DNA of 64,000 nucleotides from positions 12,263,501-12,327,500 of the forward strand of contig JAIVEN010000024.1 in assembly GCA_026686845.1 (NCBI GenBank), read 5' to 3'. Of the stretch, positions 47,821-61,500 are shown one piece after another. The notes below the pieces were generated by a model. It saw nothing but the letters and a program-made list of their open reading frames with translations, ran no database searches and was not told the DNA's origin. The position numbers were made by a program, and so were the translations under genes. The stretch is from Adenanthera pavonina. Lineage: Eukaryota; Streptophyta; Magnoliopsida; Fabales; Fabaceae. The stretch's first letter is position 1. Every line of letters starts with the position of its first letter.

Positions 47821-48425
47821 TCTTTGCTTGGAATGGAAGAAAAAAATGGGGAGAGAAAAGTAGAAAGAAAAATTTGAGAGAAAACTGTATTTTCTCTTAC
47901 TTGATTATGAAAAGAAAAATGAGGAAAGAAAAACTAAAGATAAAATAATGCGTAGACTCCCATGTTTTCTTTTCCCAATTTTTCTCCCTCCAAAATGGAG
48001 AAATTTTAGAGAAAAAAATTCTCCTTCCAAAATTTTCTCACCAGTTTTTTTCACTTTTCCACTTTTTCTTTTTAATTTTAGTATTGTTTTAAAATTTTTT
48101 AAATTAATTTATAAAAAATAATTTAAAATTTTAAAAAAATTAAAAATTGGATAAAATAATTTTTAATTAAGAATATATTTTAATTTTATTCATTAATATA
48201 ATATAAAAAATTATATAAATAATATGATAGAATAACAAATTTTATTATATATAATATTTTTTAAAAATAATAAAAGTATTATTGTTAATTTAAAATTAAC
48301 CACTTATTTCTCCTCTTTGTCTTTTTTTTACTCAACCAAACATATGGAGAGAAAACCACTTCCTCCCACTTTTTTTCTCTCTCCATTTTTTTCCCTTTCA
48401 TTTTTTCTTCTTCACCAAGCGAGGA
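47821..48425. mobile_element. Probable MITE with purine/pyrimidine-rich ends
   Basis: The left end TTTGCTTGGAATGGAAGAAAAAAATGGGGAGAGAAAA is matched by the reverse complement of the right end, CTCGCTTGGTGAAGAAGAAAAAATG...ATGGAGAGAGAAAA. The core is AT-rich. The duplication is not resolved. Confidence 0.5.
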
Positions 48426-48599
48426 GTAAATGTCTTGAATATTGAAAAAATACCAAGTTCAAGTCATCTAGACTATAATTATCATGAACTTAGAAGTAGG
48501 ACTTATATCTTTTTCAAGTTTATTCCCTTCCCAATGTGAGACATTGAATCTCTCAAATATTACAAATTATTCCAACAATAATTGAGACTTGAAAGGAGA

Positions 48600-49090
48600 T
48601 CACAGCCGTAGAACTTTTCTTAGAAGAAAACCATACGATGTTCAAGGTGATTGAGGATTTTATTTGACCTCAATAAAGGGTCACAACGCGCAGGAGTAAT
48701 TTCTTTAAAATTTTGAAATTTTAAGAACTTGAAAATATTAAATTTTAGAAATCACAAAACTTTTCTTTAAGCTTTGTTGTTTAGTTATAAAATTAGGAAT
48801 TTAATTATGTATGTCACAAAAAGGAAATGGATTTGTGGAAAATAAGATCTAAATAATTTAGCAATATTGAGTTTATATTTGTTATTATTATTTAACGGTA
48901 TATTGTTAAGTGCACTAATATATCATAGAGAAACAAAACTCCACAAAGCCAATATTCAAGGTAATTGGTGATTCCATTTTGCTCTAGATGAAGAGTTAAA
49001 AGAGTGTAGGAATAATTTCTTCAAGAATTAAAACTTTGAAAGTCATACCACTAACCTAAAAATACTAAACAATAAAAGTTTGCTTTAAGA
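48600..49090. repeat. Degenerate direct repeat pair
   Basis: 48630-48775 and 48945-49090 share CAAGGT-ATTG-TGATT, GAGTAATTTCTT/GGAATAATTTCTT, AAAACTTTGAAA and CTTTAAG in order. Function unknown. Confidence 0.4.
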
Positions 49091-49291
49091 ACTGATTACT
49101 ATATTCAAAACCTACACTATAAGTCTAATAAATGCAAAAACATCATTCGATTACTGTAGTCCCTCGTACTAAACCAGATATAATAGTTTGAAATCGAATC
49201 AACGTGGAGGTGACTATTTCTATTTAGAAAAATAAAGTCTTAATTCTTAAATTAACGTTGTTATATAACTTTTAAGCACAGGGCAGCACAG

Positions 49292-49365
49292 GACCGCATA
49301 GCGCAGTGGATTAGCGCGTTTGACTTCGGATCATAAGGTCGTGGGTTCGACTCCCACTGTGGTCG
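49292..49365 (+). tRNA. tRNA-Arg: tRNA-Arg, anticodon TCG (reads CGA)
   Basis: A 74-nt cloverleaf. The acceptor stem pairs GACCGCA with TGTGGTC (one G-T pair), with G as discriminator. The D arm is GCGCAGTGGATTAGCGC, with the A box in it. The anticodon loop CTTCGGA has TCG at 49326-49328, and the T arm GTGGGTTCGACTCCCAC contains a perfect B box. No intron. A T5 run at 49383-49387 would end Pol III transcription. The anticodon stem is TTTGA/TCATA, so pair 28-42 is T-T, where plant tRNA-Arg(UCG) genes have C-G. That may weaken the tRNA or mark a decaying copy. Confidence 0.92.
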
Positions 49366-50929
49366 AGCTTAAATTTGGCTTGTTTTTCTGATCATCAAAC
49401 GCTGCGTTTAATCGTTTCATTTCTTCCCTGTGCCCTTTTTTTTTTCTTCTCTTTGCTTTTCAATCCCTCCATATATTTAAGAAAAGGTACTAATTTGGGA
49501 AAATAAAAAGATGCTTTTGCCCCAATATAAATCAGTTGGAAGATAATTCATTAATAATTGGTCCATAGAGATTTTTGCAGCAGATCCACACAAAGGCAAA
49601 AAAATATTTCTCTTTTTTCTTTGTACCAAATAAGTATCTTGGAACTTATTAAGAATTTAGAAAATTCCATAAACCTATTTAGAAATATCTACACCAACCT
49701 TAACTTGATCATTACACATCACCTTTATCAACTATAAAAGGAGGCAAAACATGAATAGGTAAATGGTGCTCCCATCAGGCAAATCAATGTCTTTAATCAC
49801 ATGACTCCCACTATCCCAAGTAATCCTCAAAATAAAATGTCCAACTAAATTTAATAATTCTATTAGTATGAGTAGGACAGAATCCAGCACCTTTATCAAT
49901 CCTGTACAATACCTAATAGGGGATTTACTACCAGTTCTAATACATAATTTCTATAGATGAGGATTATAGAGTCTTATTCCGCTTTACTACTTCATATATG
50001 AAAATGTCTCACATTAGGCTTCTTTTAGGGACGAAGTTTATATCTTGCCTTTTGACACTAACTTACAGGCTACCTGGTTCAAACTTATATTGTAGTCTTT
50101 AATATATTACTAAGTGGAAATTTTAGTAGGACAAATCACCAATCATACTCTTAATCGCATATCCATTAGAGTACAACTATACCTTTATGTAACCCTATTT
50201 TGTTGTGGGATGCCATACATCATATATATATATATATATACATATATAAAATTTCAATGCCACATTCTATTTACTTGCTGGCAGCACCAGATCTAATAAT
50301 TTAAAACTATTGACTTGAAATCTCTATAAGTTTAGGTCTTCATATAAAGTGGTTGAAAATATTTTTAGGTCTCTTTTCACTTAACATAATTTATGTCATT
50401 AAGAGTTTTTCACCAAAATAGTTGCTAAAACATTGAAATTGAGCAAACTAAGATAGGAAATATTATTATGTATAATAATATTTATTAGAATATAATTATT
50501 ATAATTGATATAGTTGCTATATCATAGAAACTAACTAAATAAAATTGAAAAATATTAATTATATATGTATAATATAATTATTAAATAGAATTTCCCATCA
50601 ATACTCAATTATATAACTATTTTAACAAGACTGTTTATTATAATCCACTTAAGGGTCCCAGATTATAATAAACCAAGAAAACTCATCACACACTACAAAG
50701 ATTTGGCCTTTTGGAAGTGTCAACACAAAATGTATTTAATGTCACAATATTAGTAGGGTACCAAAAACATTGAAACATTGAAATAAAAGATTTGCTCACA
50801 ACTTGTTCAAAAATGTCCCATTACAAAATTATATTGACAATGCAATATCAATAGGATATGTCCATTCCTAATATAATATTCCCACATATAACACTAACTA
50901 AGTACACTACCATGATTAGACCCACCCTT
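49366..50929. other. Spacer downstream of the tRNA
   Basis: AT-rich, with a TA microsatellite at about 50220-50248. No ORF of substance and no delimitable repeat. Confidence 0.5.
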
Positions 50930-53400
50930 GGTGAGCACACAACCACTAGGTGCAAGTTGCGCTCACAATAATTACAAAAGTTTCACAAGTTTCTGTAAAT
51001 AATTTTAACCACATATGGGAAGCAAAGGATATTTTATCTAACCCAGCAAAACCCATTATAAGGGATGGTACATCAAATACATAGTTCACAATTATATAAA
51101 ATTCCATGCTAAAATTTCAAGAATGCAATATAAATTTGCATTGCATAAATTCAAGGAGAACAATATTTCCAGGCCCAAAAGTTCTAATATCCATCAAACA
51201 AAAACAAAGTGAATGTCACAAGGCCAAAACACAATACTGGGAAAGCAATTTTAAGTTTCTTGAACAATTATCTTATCTACCCAAATTCAAGAACTCACAC
51301 TCAATTGGGTATTCAATAAATACATCAAATCTAGAGGCATACTATTCCAGGAAGTTGTTTAATTTATTCATTCATGATTCAAAAAATTAAATTAGACAAC
51401 ATCAAAGCATTTTGCAAAGCCTCACATATCCCATAATTGTTTAAAATGATTACTCAATGATTTATATAAATTAAATTAAATGGTGCATAATAAATAATTT
51501 TCAAAATTTATTTGGTTGAAAATTACATATACAGGTTAAAAACTAAATTTGTAAATACCCATAGCCCAAAATAAAAAACTTGGAAGCCTTTTTCGGGATA
51601 AAAGAAGGATTTACAAAGACCCAGGTCAAAATAAATATTCTAAAAATTTTCTGGGCCAAAACAAACTTTGCAAAATTCAAGGGACCATATTGAAATTCAA
51701 ATTACATGGATCAAAATAGAATTTTAGTAAATCCCATGGGCTCAAAATGAAATCCTATAAATATATAGATGCTAAAAATGGAATTTAGAAGCTTCTATAG
51801 GTCCAAACCATAATTTTGCAAGATTTTAAAGGCTAATATTAAATATTTAACTAATGTGGATTAAGAAAATTTACATTAACACATGGACCAAAATAAATTT
51901 GAGGGGTCCAATGTAAACTCACATAATTTTCATCTGAAATAGGCCCAAAACACTTTAAGATCTAAAGCCCTCAAAAGGCCTCCTCAAAAAGCCTATTTTC
52001 ATAAATAGGCTTTCCAAAACACAAAATTGTGGTCCAATCTTAAGTCTCAAAGGGCCAAATATATAACTCAACTCCAAGAAATTTGAAAGGAGAGAAAGCA
52101 TGGAAGATTCAAGTTTATAATAACCCATTTATATTGCCAATAGCACTTAGGAGGCCCAAATGCACTTATGACATGCAATTATGCAATATATAAATATTAC
52201 AGTTGTATCAGAATTTATTAACATGACTACACACATAACTTGGGAGAGTGACTTATCATTAAAACCAATAATATTGTGTAGATTATGCACAAAACTTTCA
52301 GCCCAAGCTTCTAAGAATACAATATAATTTTATATTGTACAAACTTTAAAATTTAATTATTAATATGCATAGGGCTAAAAATTTCTAGAAAAATCACCAT
52401 TAAATCTGAAATAAAAAATTTCAGGGAAGGGATCAAAACTTGGGCTAAAAAGCCCCAAAACCATTGCTCAAGCGCCTCCACATGCTAGGGGCTGCGAGTG
52501 GGCCTAAGTGTGGGAGGTCATCTTCAACCTCCCACACCAAACTCCAACCATTGTTGCAAATTCTAGAGCTTCGAAAATGCCTCTCCTCTACCTGTGAACA
52601 CTATCAAAGCACTCCGAAAGCTTCCCTAGGCATTAATAATCAATTTTAATGAAGAAATTTGGTCCAATAGCAGGAAGCCTAACTCATGGTTTTCTCAAAA
52701 ATTGAGTTTCAATAATGTGAAAATGATGGCATTTTAGCATGGTTGAAGAAGATGATACACACTTAAGACTAACCGAATCTCATCAACACATGCTCAAAAA
52801 TTTCAAAGAGAATAGCTCCTCGATTTGCATAAATTGTGTGTCATGAGCTCAATTAATCTTTGATAGAACATATTAGAGATGTCTAAGAACAGAAATCAAC
52901 ACAAAATCAAAACTCAAGCAAGAAATTGAAAAATCCAAAAATTTAGAGTTCATGTGAGATCTAAAACTTTCAGATATAATTTCTCCCACAATAGATTGAG
53001 TTAATTAGCATACAATATTCCAAAATGAAGCTTGAATCATGGGGAACAAAACCCCTAACTTGTATTACAAATATCAAGTAGTATTAAACTAAAAAATTGC
53101 ATGCTAATAAAGGCTCCGATGCTATTTGCTAAAATAAACACTATGATGGGAGCAAAACATACATCTTGTAGTGATGAGGAATATTCTCTAGCTTGATCTA
53201 TGATAATGATGAAGAAGAAGAAACAAAATGTTAGACAAGAAAAGGAGAGTTTAACTCTCATAAACCACTTTAGAAAATGAGAAGGCAAGATGGATATTAG
53301 AGTTTTAAGTGAGTTTTTAGTTATATATAATATGTTATTTGTGGTAAATGACAAAATTACCCTTTATCTAGCTTAAATAAGATCATTAACCCTAAAATTG
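50930..53400. other. Repeat-like noncoding DNA, possibly an old retroelement on the minus strand
   Basis: Phrases built from GGGCCAAAAT/TTTGCAAAATT and AAATTCAAGGG words recur from 51540 to 51960. A GC-richer island at 52440-52640 is followed by GAAGAAGAAG near 53210. The minus strand carries an open frame (53055-53354) rich in Ser/Phe/Leu with no recognised domain. I found no LTR pair, primer site or polymerase motif, so no class is assigned. Confidence 0.3.
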
Positions 53401-53897
53401 GCATGTGGGTTGGAGTTTCTTCTAAAATGATTAAGTTGAATATTTCAATCTATTATAATTTATTTAATTAAAAATGACTTAATCCATTTTGATGAAGTAC
53501 TAAACAAAATACTTAATATCAATTATTGTAATTGAGTACTACTTAATTTTAACCATTAATTATTGCTAATACATGATAAAATTCGAACATGACTGCCATC
53601 GCGGGATACCAAGAGTGCTATCCAAGGTCCAACACAGGTCATGAAGCACCAAGAATGACGGAGGGGACGACACCAAACGGGATGAATGGATGATTGAAGG
53701 GGAAGTCTAGAAAATTCCCTCTTTACCATTTGAAATTAATGGCTGAGATTTGCTTTTGTTGAACGGTCAAGATGTTCTCAAAATATTTTGATGACGTGGC
53801 ACATTCTTGAGCTTTAGATTAATCTGATGGCTACCATTTCCTCGGCAGTGCTGTTTTTTCTCCGGCGCTCGATATTCTTACCAAAGCTTCGAAAGCC

Positions 53898-54377
53898 ATG
53901 CTAGGGTTAGCTTGCCTCTCCCAACCCTCAATCTCAAATCTGCTTTTTTCAGCTTCAAAGCAAAGCCCTCCTCGCTCTCCTAACTTCTTCCCCTTCTCTT
54001 ATTCTTCATCTTTAACCCTAAAATCCCAACCTTTGATCCCCAGAAAACCCATTACAGTTGTGGCATTTGCAGAGAACAATAATGAGCTGAACCAACAGAA
54101 GGAACAAGATAAACCAGAACAAGATGACGTTGCTTCCGATGGAGAGAACAATAATTCGAGTAAAGATCGACGACCCATCTTCAATTTCAACTTGGGAAGT
54201 CTGCTTGACCCTGATCCTGACAATATATTGGCCCTTGGATTGACGGGTCTGCTCACATGGGCAAGTGTTCAAGTGCTGTGGCAACTCTTTGTTATCTCAT
54301 TGGCTATTCTTCTTGCTGCTCTCAAGTATTCTTTCATTGCTGCTCTTCTTATTTTCATTCTCATCACCCTTCTCTAG
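53898..54377 (+). CDS. Small plastid-targeted membrane protein, function unknown
   Basis: 159 residues, single exon. The first 55 or so residues are Ser/Pro-rich and almost free of acidic residues (MLGLACLSQPSISN...SLTLKSQPLIPRKP), typical of a chloroplast transit peptide. A likely cleavage region is near ITVVAFA-ENN. An acidic linker follows (residues 60-90, ENNNELNQQKEQDKPEQDD). Then comes a strikingly regular C-terminal block: FNFNLGSLLDPDPDNILALGLTGLLTWASVQVLWQL, and two hydrophobic segments (about residues 112-133 and 135-158) ending at the stop. The DPDPDN-LTGLLTWASVQVLWQL text looks like a conserved plant plastid family, but I cannot attach a function. Location in thylakoid or envelope is inferred. 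The antisense ORFs over it are shadows. The 3' UTR probably extends to about 54700. Confidence 0.85.
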   Translation: MLGLACLSQPSISNLLFSASKQSPPRSPNFFPFSYSSSLTLKSQPLIPRKPITVVAFAENNNELNQQKEQDKPEQDDVASDGENNNSSKDRRPIFNFNLGSLLDPDPDNILALGLTGLLTWASVQVLWQLFVISLAILLAALKYSFIAALLIFILITLL

Positions 54378-55540
54378 AACATGATGATCACTTTCTTATA
54401 TTTCGATTCTTCTCTAGAAGAGTTATCAATAGGATTGACATTTGTTAATGTTTCCCGTGCGAGTTATATAGGATGAAATTTTAACTTCAGATGTATTGCT
54501 GAATCAACTTGTGTATAGTTCTGTTCATTCTTGATTCAGTTTCTCTATGTCTATAAATGGCTTTTCAAATGGAGAATGGGTGACAACCTGTGAATGAATT
54601 GAGCACCTCCCTTTTTGCTTCCTGCTTTAATGCATATTGGATTGAAACTGCTTCTTTCTCTTAATCTTCAAAAGAATGTAATGAAGAAGCTGAGGTTTAT
54701 AAGATTTCAGTTACTAGTTTACTTCTAGGATTAAGTTAACGCAATTTGTTCACTTTTTTCCCCCTCTTTTTTGGGAAATTTTATAATTGTTAATTGCTAA
54801 TTTGGTTGGCTGGAGAACAAGAATGCAGTTCGAGGTTACCTTGCCATATTTTTTTTTTATTTAACATGAAATTGTTGCTTGATGATGAGATATAAAGTCT
54901 CTTACCTACAGCTGTGAACTTAAAACAGTTGTTCTGTTAGATAGTTATGACTATGGTAGCCTCTGTGCTGAGCATTCAATTAGGAGAAGAAAAGCTTTGC
55001 ATTCTATTTCATATTCTCTTCTGTGTTTTTCTCTTTTTCTCTTTCTTTCTCTCTCTATTACTTTCATGGAATCAGAGCTTTCACTGGGATGTACTAGAAT
55101 GAGTAATATCTGCCTACCCTTTACTTCACAAAAGAAAGGGGTAGTCGATTCCTTTAATTACGCAGTATTTATCAAGCTCAATGAAGGAAATATTCATTCC
55201 ATGGAGACAAAATCCCAGCAGCCATAAATGGTCACAAGCTGCAAGCATGCATAGCAGAATCACAGGGTATTCTTGCGAAATTTGAGAATAAAGAATATCT
55301 GTGTTTCTTCAAGTTCTCTATTGCCACCGGTGAAGCAACTCTATCTAATGCATCTCTAGCCTAACCATTCCTCAAACACAAATACTTCCCAATCCAATCA
55401 TCACATGATCATCAGGTTTGAAAATCAACTTCATCTATCTTTTCCTGGTAATACCAATTGATTTTCGGAAATCACATTGAGTCTCAACTAATCCAAATCG
55501 AACCATGTGAAACCGTATGGGTATAAAGCTCTTCTAGTAA
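54378..55540. other. 3' UTR of the plastid protein gene and spacer
   Basis: 54378 to about 54700 reads as 3' UTR. A 76-codon ORF at 54997-55227 starts with a Leu/Phe/Ser-rich stretch resembling a signal peptide but has no further support. No element ends were found. Confidence 0.35.
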
Positions 55541-55625
55541 CAATTTTTTTATACAGAGGACTCGAATCCAAGATCTTACTTTAAGGGAAAGAAGTGTCGA
55601 ACTATTTGAACTAGCTGCAGTTGAT
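55541..55625 (-). mobile_element. tRNA-derived SINE-like sequence
   Basis: On the minus strand an A-box-like TAGTTCAAATAGTTCG (55613-55598) is followed by a B box GATTCGAGTCC (55568-55558) and a short A run. This is the layout of plant tRNA-derived SINE heads. It is truncated, with no target-site duplication seen. Confidence 0.4.
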
Positions 55626-56223
55626 GCATGCTCCTATTTTTAGCAAACACCTCGTGATCACCAGAGCTAAGTCTGGTATGTACAAACCCATGGCTTATGT
55701 CTCACATAATTAGTTAGATCTTCTCAACAAAGAACCAGAATCAGTTTCAGTAGCCCTCTCCAGCAAGCACGGGAGAACTACCGTGGAGGAAGAAATCTTT
55801 AACTCTACAGAGAATTGAAACATGGTCCCTAGTTCCCTTGCCACTAGAAAAATTACTGGTTAGCCAAAAATTGCAAGGCTTGTATTTAAAGGCTTTCATA
55901 GGAAACAAGGGGTTCTTAAGGATCATGGAGGAATTGACAGATATCAAATGTGATGGATGAGCATGTGAAGATAAAAAATTCTGATGCTCCAATGAAGCTT
56001 GTGTATTTTTTTCATGGAAAAAAACAAAAGTTGGCGCTGATTCTTACCTTTGATGACATTTTAATAACCAGGGCAAAAGCACATTTTTTTGGGCCACGAA
56101 AGGAAAAGAATATGAGATACTTCTTATTCTTTATCCAAACAAGGTATTGTATGAGATAGCATTTCAAATAGATACTCTCAAATGATATTTGTAGACTCCT
56201 TTCAAGCTGTATGAACACTTACA
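55626..56223. other. Spacer; possible decayed coding fragment 55747-55992
   Basis: An 81-codon minus-strand ORF and a plus-strand open stretch overlap here, with fairly balanced base composition. Neither gives a domain I can name. Confidence 0.2.
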
Positions 56224-57088
56224 GCCCGTTTGGTTTAATTACAGGGAGGATTAGGTAATGTGATGTGAGAGGTGTGAAGAAATGTAAGGGGATGATGATT
56301 ACATATATGTTTGTTTGGTACGATATAAAAGAGTGAGGGGAAGATGTTTATTTTTTATAAAATAAAGATACAAATAAAAATAGAGGGACTCTTTTGCCCT
56401 TACCAAAAAATATCAAAAAGATTCTCCATTGTTCTTCTCCCTCCATCCACCACCGATGTCAATATTCTCTCTTCCCTCCACCGTTGGCATTATTCTTTTG
56501 CCTTTCCCGATTGTCGGCTATCTTCACTTTTCTCCCTCCATCGTTCGGTGATGGCAGATGTGGTTTGATACCCAGATCTGGTTTGAAACCTAGATCTGTA
56601 AAGGTGATGGCAGGGGGAGGTGCATGCGATGGAATTTGAAACCTAGTCCAGCGAAGGTCGATCTGTAAAGGTGTGATGAAATTGTTGCTGGCAGAGGTGA
56701 AGGATGATGTTGACGGGGTGGAAGTTGCCTCAACCAAGGTCACCGGAGGTAGAGGTGGAGGTGGTTGACGGTGGGTGGAGGGAGGAAGGAACAGTGACAG
56801 TGAAAGTGGAGGATGAATGAAGAATGAGGGGCGGCGGTGGGGAGAGGGAAGAACAAATTGTCAATTTTTATTTTAATAAGGGCGTTAATATCTTTTTGTA
56901 TCTCATTACACTCCTGTGAAAACTTTCACATCCAAAATGCTATGTAATCTATATCACCTCTATTAATGTAATCAGGATCATTTAAATAATTAGGATTACA
57001 TGTAAAAATGTCCAACCAAACGCATTGAGTCAAGTGATGTGAAGATGATTATTTCACATGATGGGTTATGTTAACGAACCAAACACCT
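56224..57088. mobile_element. hAT-like nonautonomous element, 865 bp, GC-rich centre
   Basis: The ends GCCCGTTTGGTTTAATTACA and (reverse complement) AGGTGTTTGGTTCGTTAACA are flanked by 8-bp near-duplications, CACTTACA (56216-56223) and CACTAAGA (57089-57096), matching at 6 of 8 positions. The centre (56440-56850) is GC- and GA-rich with repeated CAGATCTG/GAAACC and GAGGTGGAGGTGG words. It is open on both strands but shows no protein domain. Confidence 0.6.
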
Positions 57089-58591
57089 CACTAAGATTTG
57101 TTCTAACTTCTAACTGCTAAAGATGGATGTCCAGTGTATCTTCAGGCCGACTTTGGAAGAAATGAACAGTTAGGATTATTGATATAAATATTAATATTAA
57201 ATATAAAATTTATAGTAAATAATATTGTTCATCAATTGTGAATACTATGGCTTGTTTTTCAAGATCTGTGTAAGGGAAGGACAACCTAGTTCTATACTTA
57301 TTGGTGAGTACCAACTAAGTAGAATGCTTAATATTTGTTTTTTTCCCCCTTTTGAAATGATAAAAATTATAACCCAGAAACTAATTGAAGATAAATTTTT
57401 GACTAGTTGAGTCTTTAAAATATTTTTAAAACTTTAAATCTTTTACAATAAATATTTTTAACTTATTGTCATGAAATATAATTTTTCTAAAACATTTGGC
57501 TTAAGAATTTGTTTCTTAAATAGTAGTACTTAAATAATAATGAATATAGCAGAGAAATGAATAAACATAAAAAAGAATTAGTTCTATAACATGAAATATA
57601 AGTAGTTCTGGCAACTAGGGTTTTCATTCGATCTCCTTAAAATGGAAAAATAAACCTCTGCTTGGCTGCAAAGGATCAACGTAGTGGGATCCTCTCGTAA
57701 AAAATTTTCAAACTAATAAATCATATTCATATACGGTTTTTTAGCTTGCAACTCAAATAATGAACTAAGTTAATACACACACACACGCGCACACACAAAA
57801 GATAGTGGAAGTTACATTGTTCATAAGAAGCTGTGAATATTATGGCTTTCTAACTAGCTCGAACTTTGTACGACAAACACGGCTGAAATCTATCTGGTTA
57901 TAAATGATAACCGAGAGGCTCATGAGAATTGAGACATGCACGTTCTAAGTACCTCATGAGAGCTCCCGTGAATGGTCATGGGCTTTATATTATAGACTAA
58001 TGGAGTTTGAAACATAATTGAAAACACTTGGGGAACCAGAGGTCATGTCCTAAGACATGAGAGGTGCAAATACATCATACATCCTATGAACCTCCTAATA
58101 ATAGGGGTGCTCATTCTTTCAATTCCAACCATTTTTATACCTAAACCAAACTAGACTGAACAAGTTAGTTAATAAAAAATACTAGAGGGAGATGGAAATG
58201 GAGATCAACAAACATGATACAAAAGATTAACGAGTATCTGATGAGAGAGGAAATAGTTATGATAGTGTAAAAGACGTTGTCAACCTCAATCAAAAATAGC
58301 CAGGTAACGCTCAATTAATTTACACTAAATATACATAATGCTCAAAAATAATTTGGCTCCTGAGGCTAAATGAGCATTATTACAATGAACAAAACTTGAA
58401 AGCAATAAATGAAGCTCAACTTTATTATACTCAAATTAAGACGCGCCTCAATAATCAATGAGGTAACCAGGAGCGTCAAAATGACATAAAAAATCTATTA
58501 TCCGATACATATGTATAGATGAATATATATTTTTCTTTTGAAAAGCTGTTCTACTTCTGTATAAAGTCAGACATTATCTGCATGAACTTGT
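57089..58591. other. Spacer and probable 3' UTR of the kinase gene
   Basis: A CA/CG dinucleotide run lies at 57775-57798. The last few hundred bases before 58591 are the likely 3' UTR of the minus-strand kinase. No other gene is seen. Confidence 0.45.
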
Positions 58592-61500
58592 TCACTCTTG
58601 AGCATCAGCAATCATTTGCTGCAGATAGTTCATAATATAGGAGAAAGAGGGGCGGCTCTTGGGTTCGCTACAGCATAACCAGATTGTCATTAGAATAATG
58701 ACAATGGAGGTAGAGATAAAGCAGTGAATTAAACATGGAATTACAAAAAAGTAAAAAGGACAAAATTCTTTGGGACACCAATCCATAAAAAGATAGACGA
58801 ACAAAGAATCATGTGAGTCCAGCCGACCACCTTTCAATGGGATTCATTAGAGTTTTGACATGTGTTTCCTTTATTTGCTCGATTTATCTATCGTTTGAAA
58901 ACAGAATATATCTAAAAATCTTTCAAATGAACAGTACAAGAATCTGTTGAGCCTTTTTTTTTTTTAAACTTTTACTATATGAGGAACAGTTAGCATGATA
59001 CCTATTGAAGATAAAATAATAAAAAAAATTAAGGCAGTTTAGATGTGTAGAGGCCACTAGAGGCATTAGTGAGAAAAGTTGATCAAATGGTCTTTAGTTT
59101 TAAGGAAAAACAAAAAATGACAATTAAGGAAGTTATAAAATGGGATTCCATCGTGAATGATATATTTGAAAAGTTAGTCTTTTATAGAGTCCAATAGCAT
59201 TGCATGATTCATATGATCGACCTTATTTAGTAATATTTTTTTCTATACTTACTTGGCCCAGCAGAGTTGAATCAAGGCAGCCACTTCATGATTCACATAG
59301 CTTGGAATCTCTAGTCTTTTGCCCATGAAACCAACAGCTGCAACAACCTGTAGTAATGGAATACTGCTTGTCAAGAGAATAGCAAGCCAGATACGTGGAT
59401 TTGAAACTTCAATGTAATATTTTGTAAAAACTTATGAAGAAAACGAGATCAAATTTGTGTTCGTGTAAGATGTATGAACATGACTAATTGCACATCTTCT
59501 GATCCGGACTAAAGTCCTAATTATGTACATATATAGACAGAAGAACTTAGAAGCAATCAACTTTTTTATGGATGGGAACACTTTATTTTCTTCTGTATAT
59601 AGTATTTACGACTTAGCTAACAATCTAAAGCGCACTGATGACAAGGGAACAACCTGAGAAGGATTTGAATTTCTCCAAGGTTGTTGCAGGGTCATTAGTT
59701 CCCACAAGATTACACCAAAGCTGAATATGTCACATTTTTCATTTGATGGTTCGCCAAGGATGACTTCTGGTGCCATCCACTCCGGCTGTTCATGTTCATA
59801 GGAAAGATATATTTAGATTGTGAAATTACCAATTACCAAATAGGTATTTAAATAAGAAAATGTCTGAAAGAATGAAACAGAGGTCATTGAATAGAACTTA
59901 CTGTCCCTGCAGCTGTTTTGGATGAAAGAAATGTGTTCGCCTTGGTACGTGAGAGACCAAAATCACATACCTGATACATAATGTTAAAACAAATTGTTGC
60001 CAATATTCTCACCATATATTTCTTTACTCATGCAAGACACAGAAATGATGAAGCTAAAAATTTGTCAATCATAATTGTCATGCAGAAAGTCAAGAGTTAC
60101 TAGAACGCTTATTGTAATAAAACTTATGGAGAATGACTACAGGACCACGCAATTGAGGGCTCATTCAAAGCCATCGTTAGGACTCAAACAACATTAGCAA
60201 ATGGTGAATGACTACCTGACCCTTTCAGGCTTCAATATCATAGCAATGGATACATCCTTGTATTTTGGATTGAGAACTATTGAATTAGGCGCTCAAAATC
60301 ATGTATTATTGCTGAGAAGAGTCGTTTATATATATAGGCATAGAAGAAAGATATTCTAGAACAATAATCTTCCTAATATCCCTCATAAAATCAGAAAAAC
60401 AAATATGATTTGATAAGATAATCTAAATCTAAAAAGACAAGAATAAATCTGTAATTGAAAAGGAAATAAATCAGTGAATATAAAAGGATAAGAAATATTA
60501 GGATTAGAGAAACATGTAATGGGCTCTAATATACTAAAGCCCACTTCCAACAAGAACTTAAAGATAGGATGAGCCCAAAAATAAATAAATAAATAAATAA
60601 AAAGCAAGAGAAACTAGAACAGGTTGAACTCTCTGCTATTCCCCCTATCTTTTCTCCTTAGAAGGGCATCATTTGCACCCACAAATGACTTTAACAAAAC
60701 AGTGTCCTCAAAGAAGTTGCTGTAACAACTTTCTCAAGTTAAATTTATTCTGGAGCAGGCATCAAATTTGATATTTTATGAGGAACAAGATCCACCATAT
60801 GAGATTCCTTCCCATAATGGTTTGATAAACCAAAAGGTTTAAAGATGACATCCATTAAATGAGATAATTCATATTTTCATTACATGATACCCATTCATAA
60901 AATATGTCATGGATGGACAGATACCCATCCACAAAATATGTCACCGAATATGGGCGGATTTGAATTATCACAGAGGTTTCTTACCAGATTCTAGGCAGGT
61001 CAACGGGTCAAGTTTGACCTACCCATTACAATTTGCTCCACAATCCACCCATTTGCCACCCCTAATGACAATCCCCTCAGTGCCTTAGCTGAGCTCAAAC
61101 ACCCTCTTCCTCATTGCAAATTCATGTTTCAATAACTTTGTCAAACAAATCATAAAAAAGGGTTCCTAAGGGTTAAATACTTGAAGGACTTTAACCAAAT
61201 ACACAAAAATCCAAACTGAAGAAAAGTGTGAAACTGCATCAGTCGTTGCCAATAACAGTATCAGTACATGCCCTTTAAACTCATCATTTTAAAAAAAGAC
61301 TAAAGATCTTTTAGATTCTTCATTATCATTCAGTGACCGTCCATATAATTTTTAAATGATTTCACAGATTGGCAACATGACTTGGCCATGCTCTCTTAAA
61401 AATGAAGAAAAACCGACAATTATCAAATAACGCTTGTAGTTTTTTTGGCTGAAAAAACGTTTGTAGTTTCATCGTTAAGAACTTGAGCAATAAATCAAAC

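Noticed and set aside
53999..54284. Two minus-strand ORFs of 85 and 88 codons
   Set aside because: They are antisense to the plastid protein gene and contain no recognisable domain.
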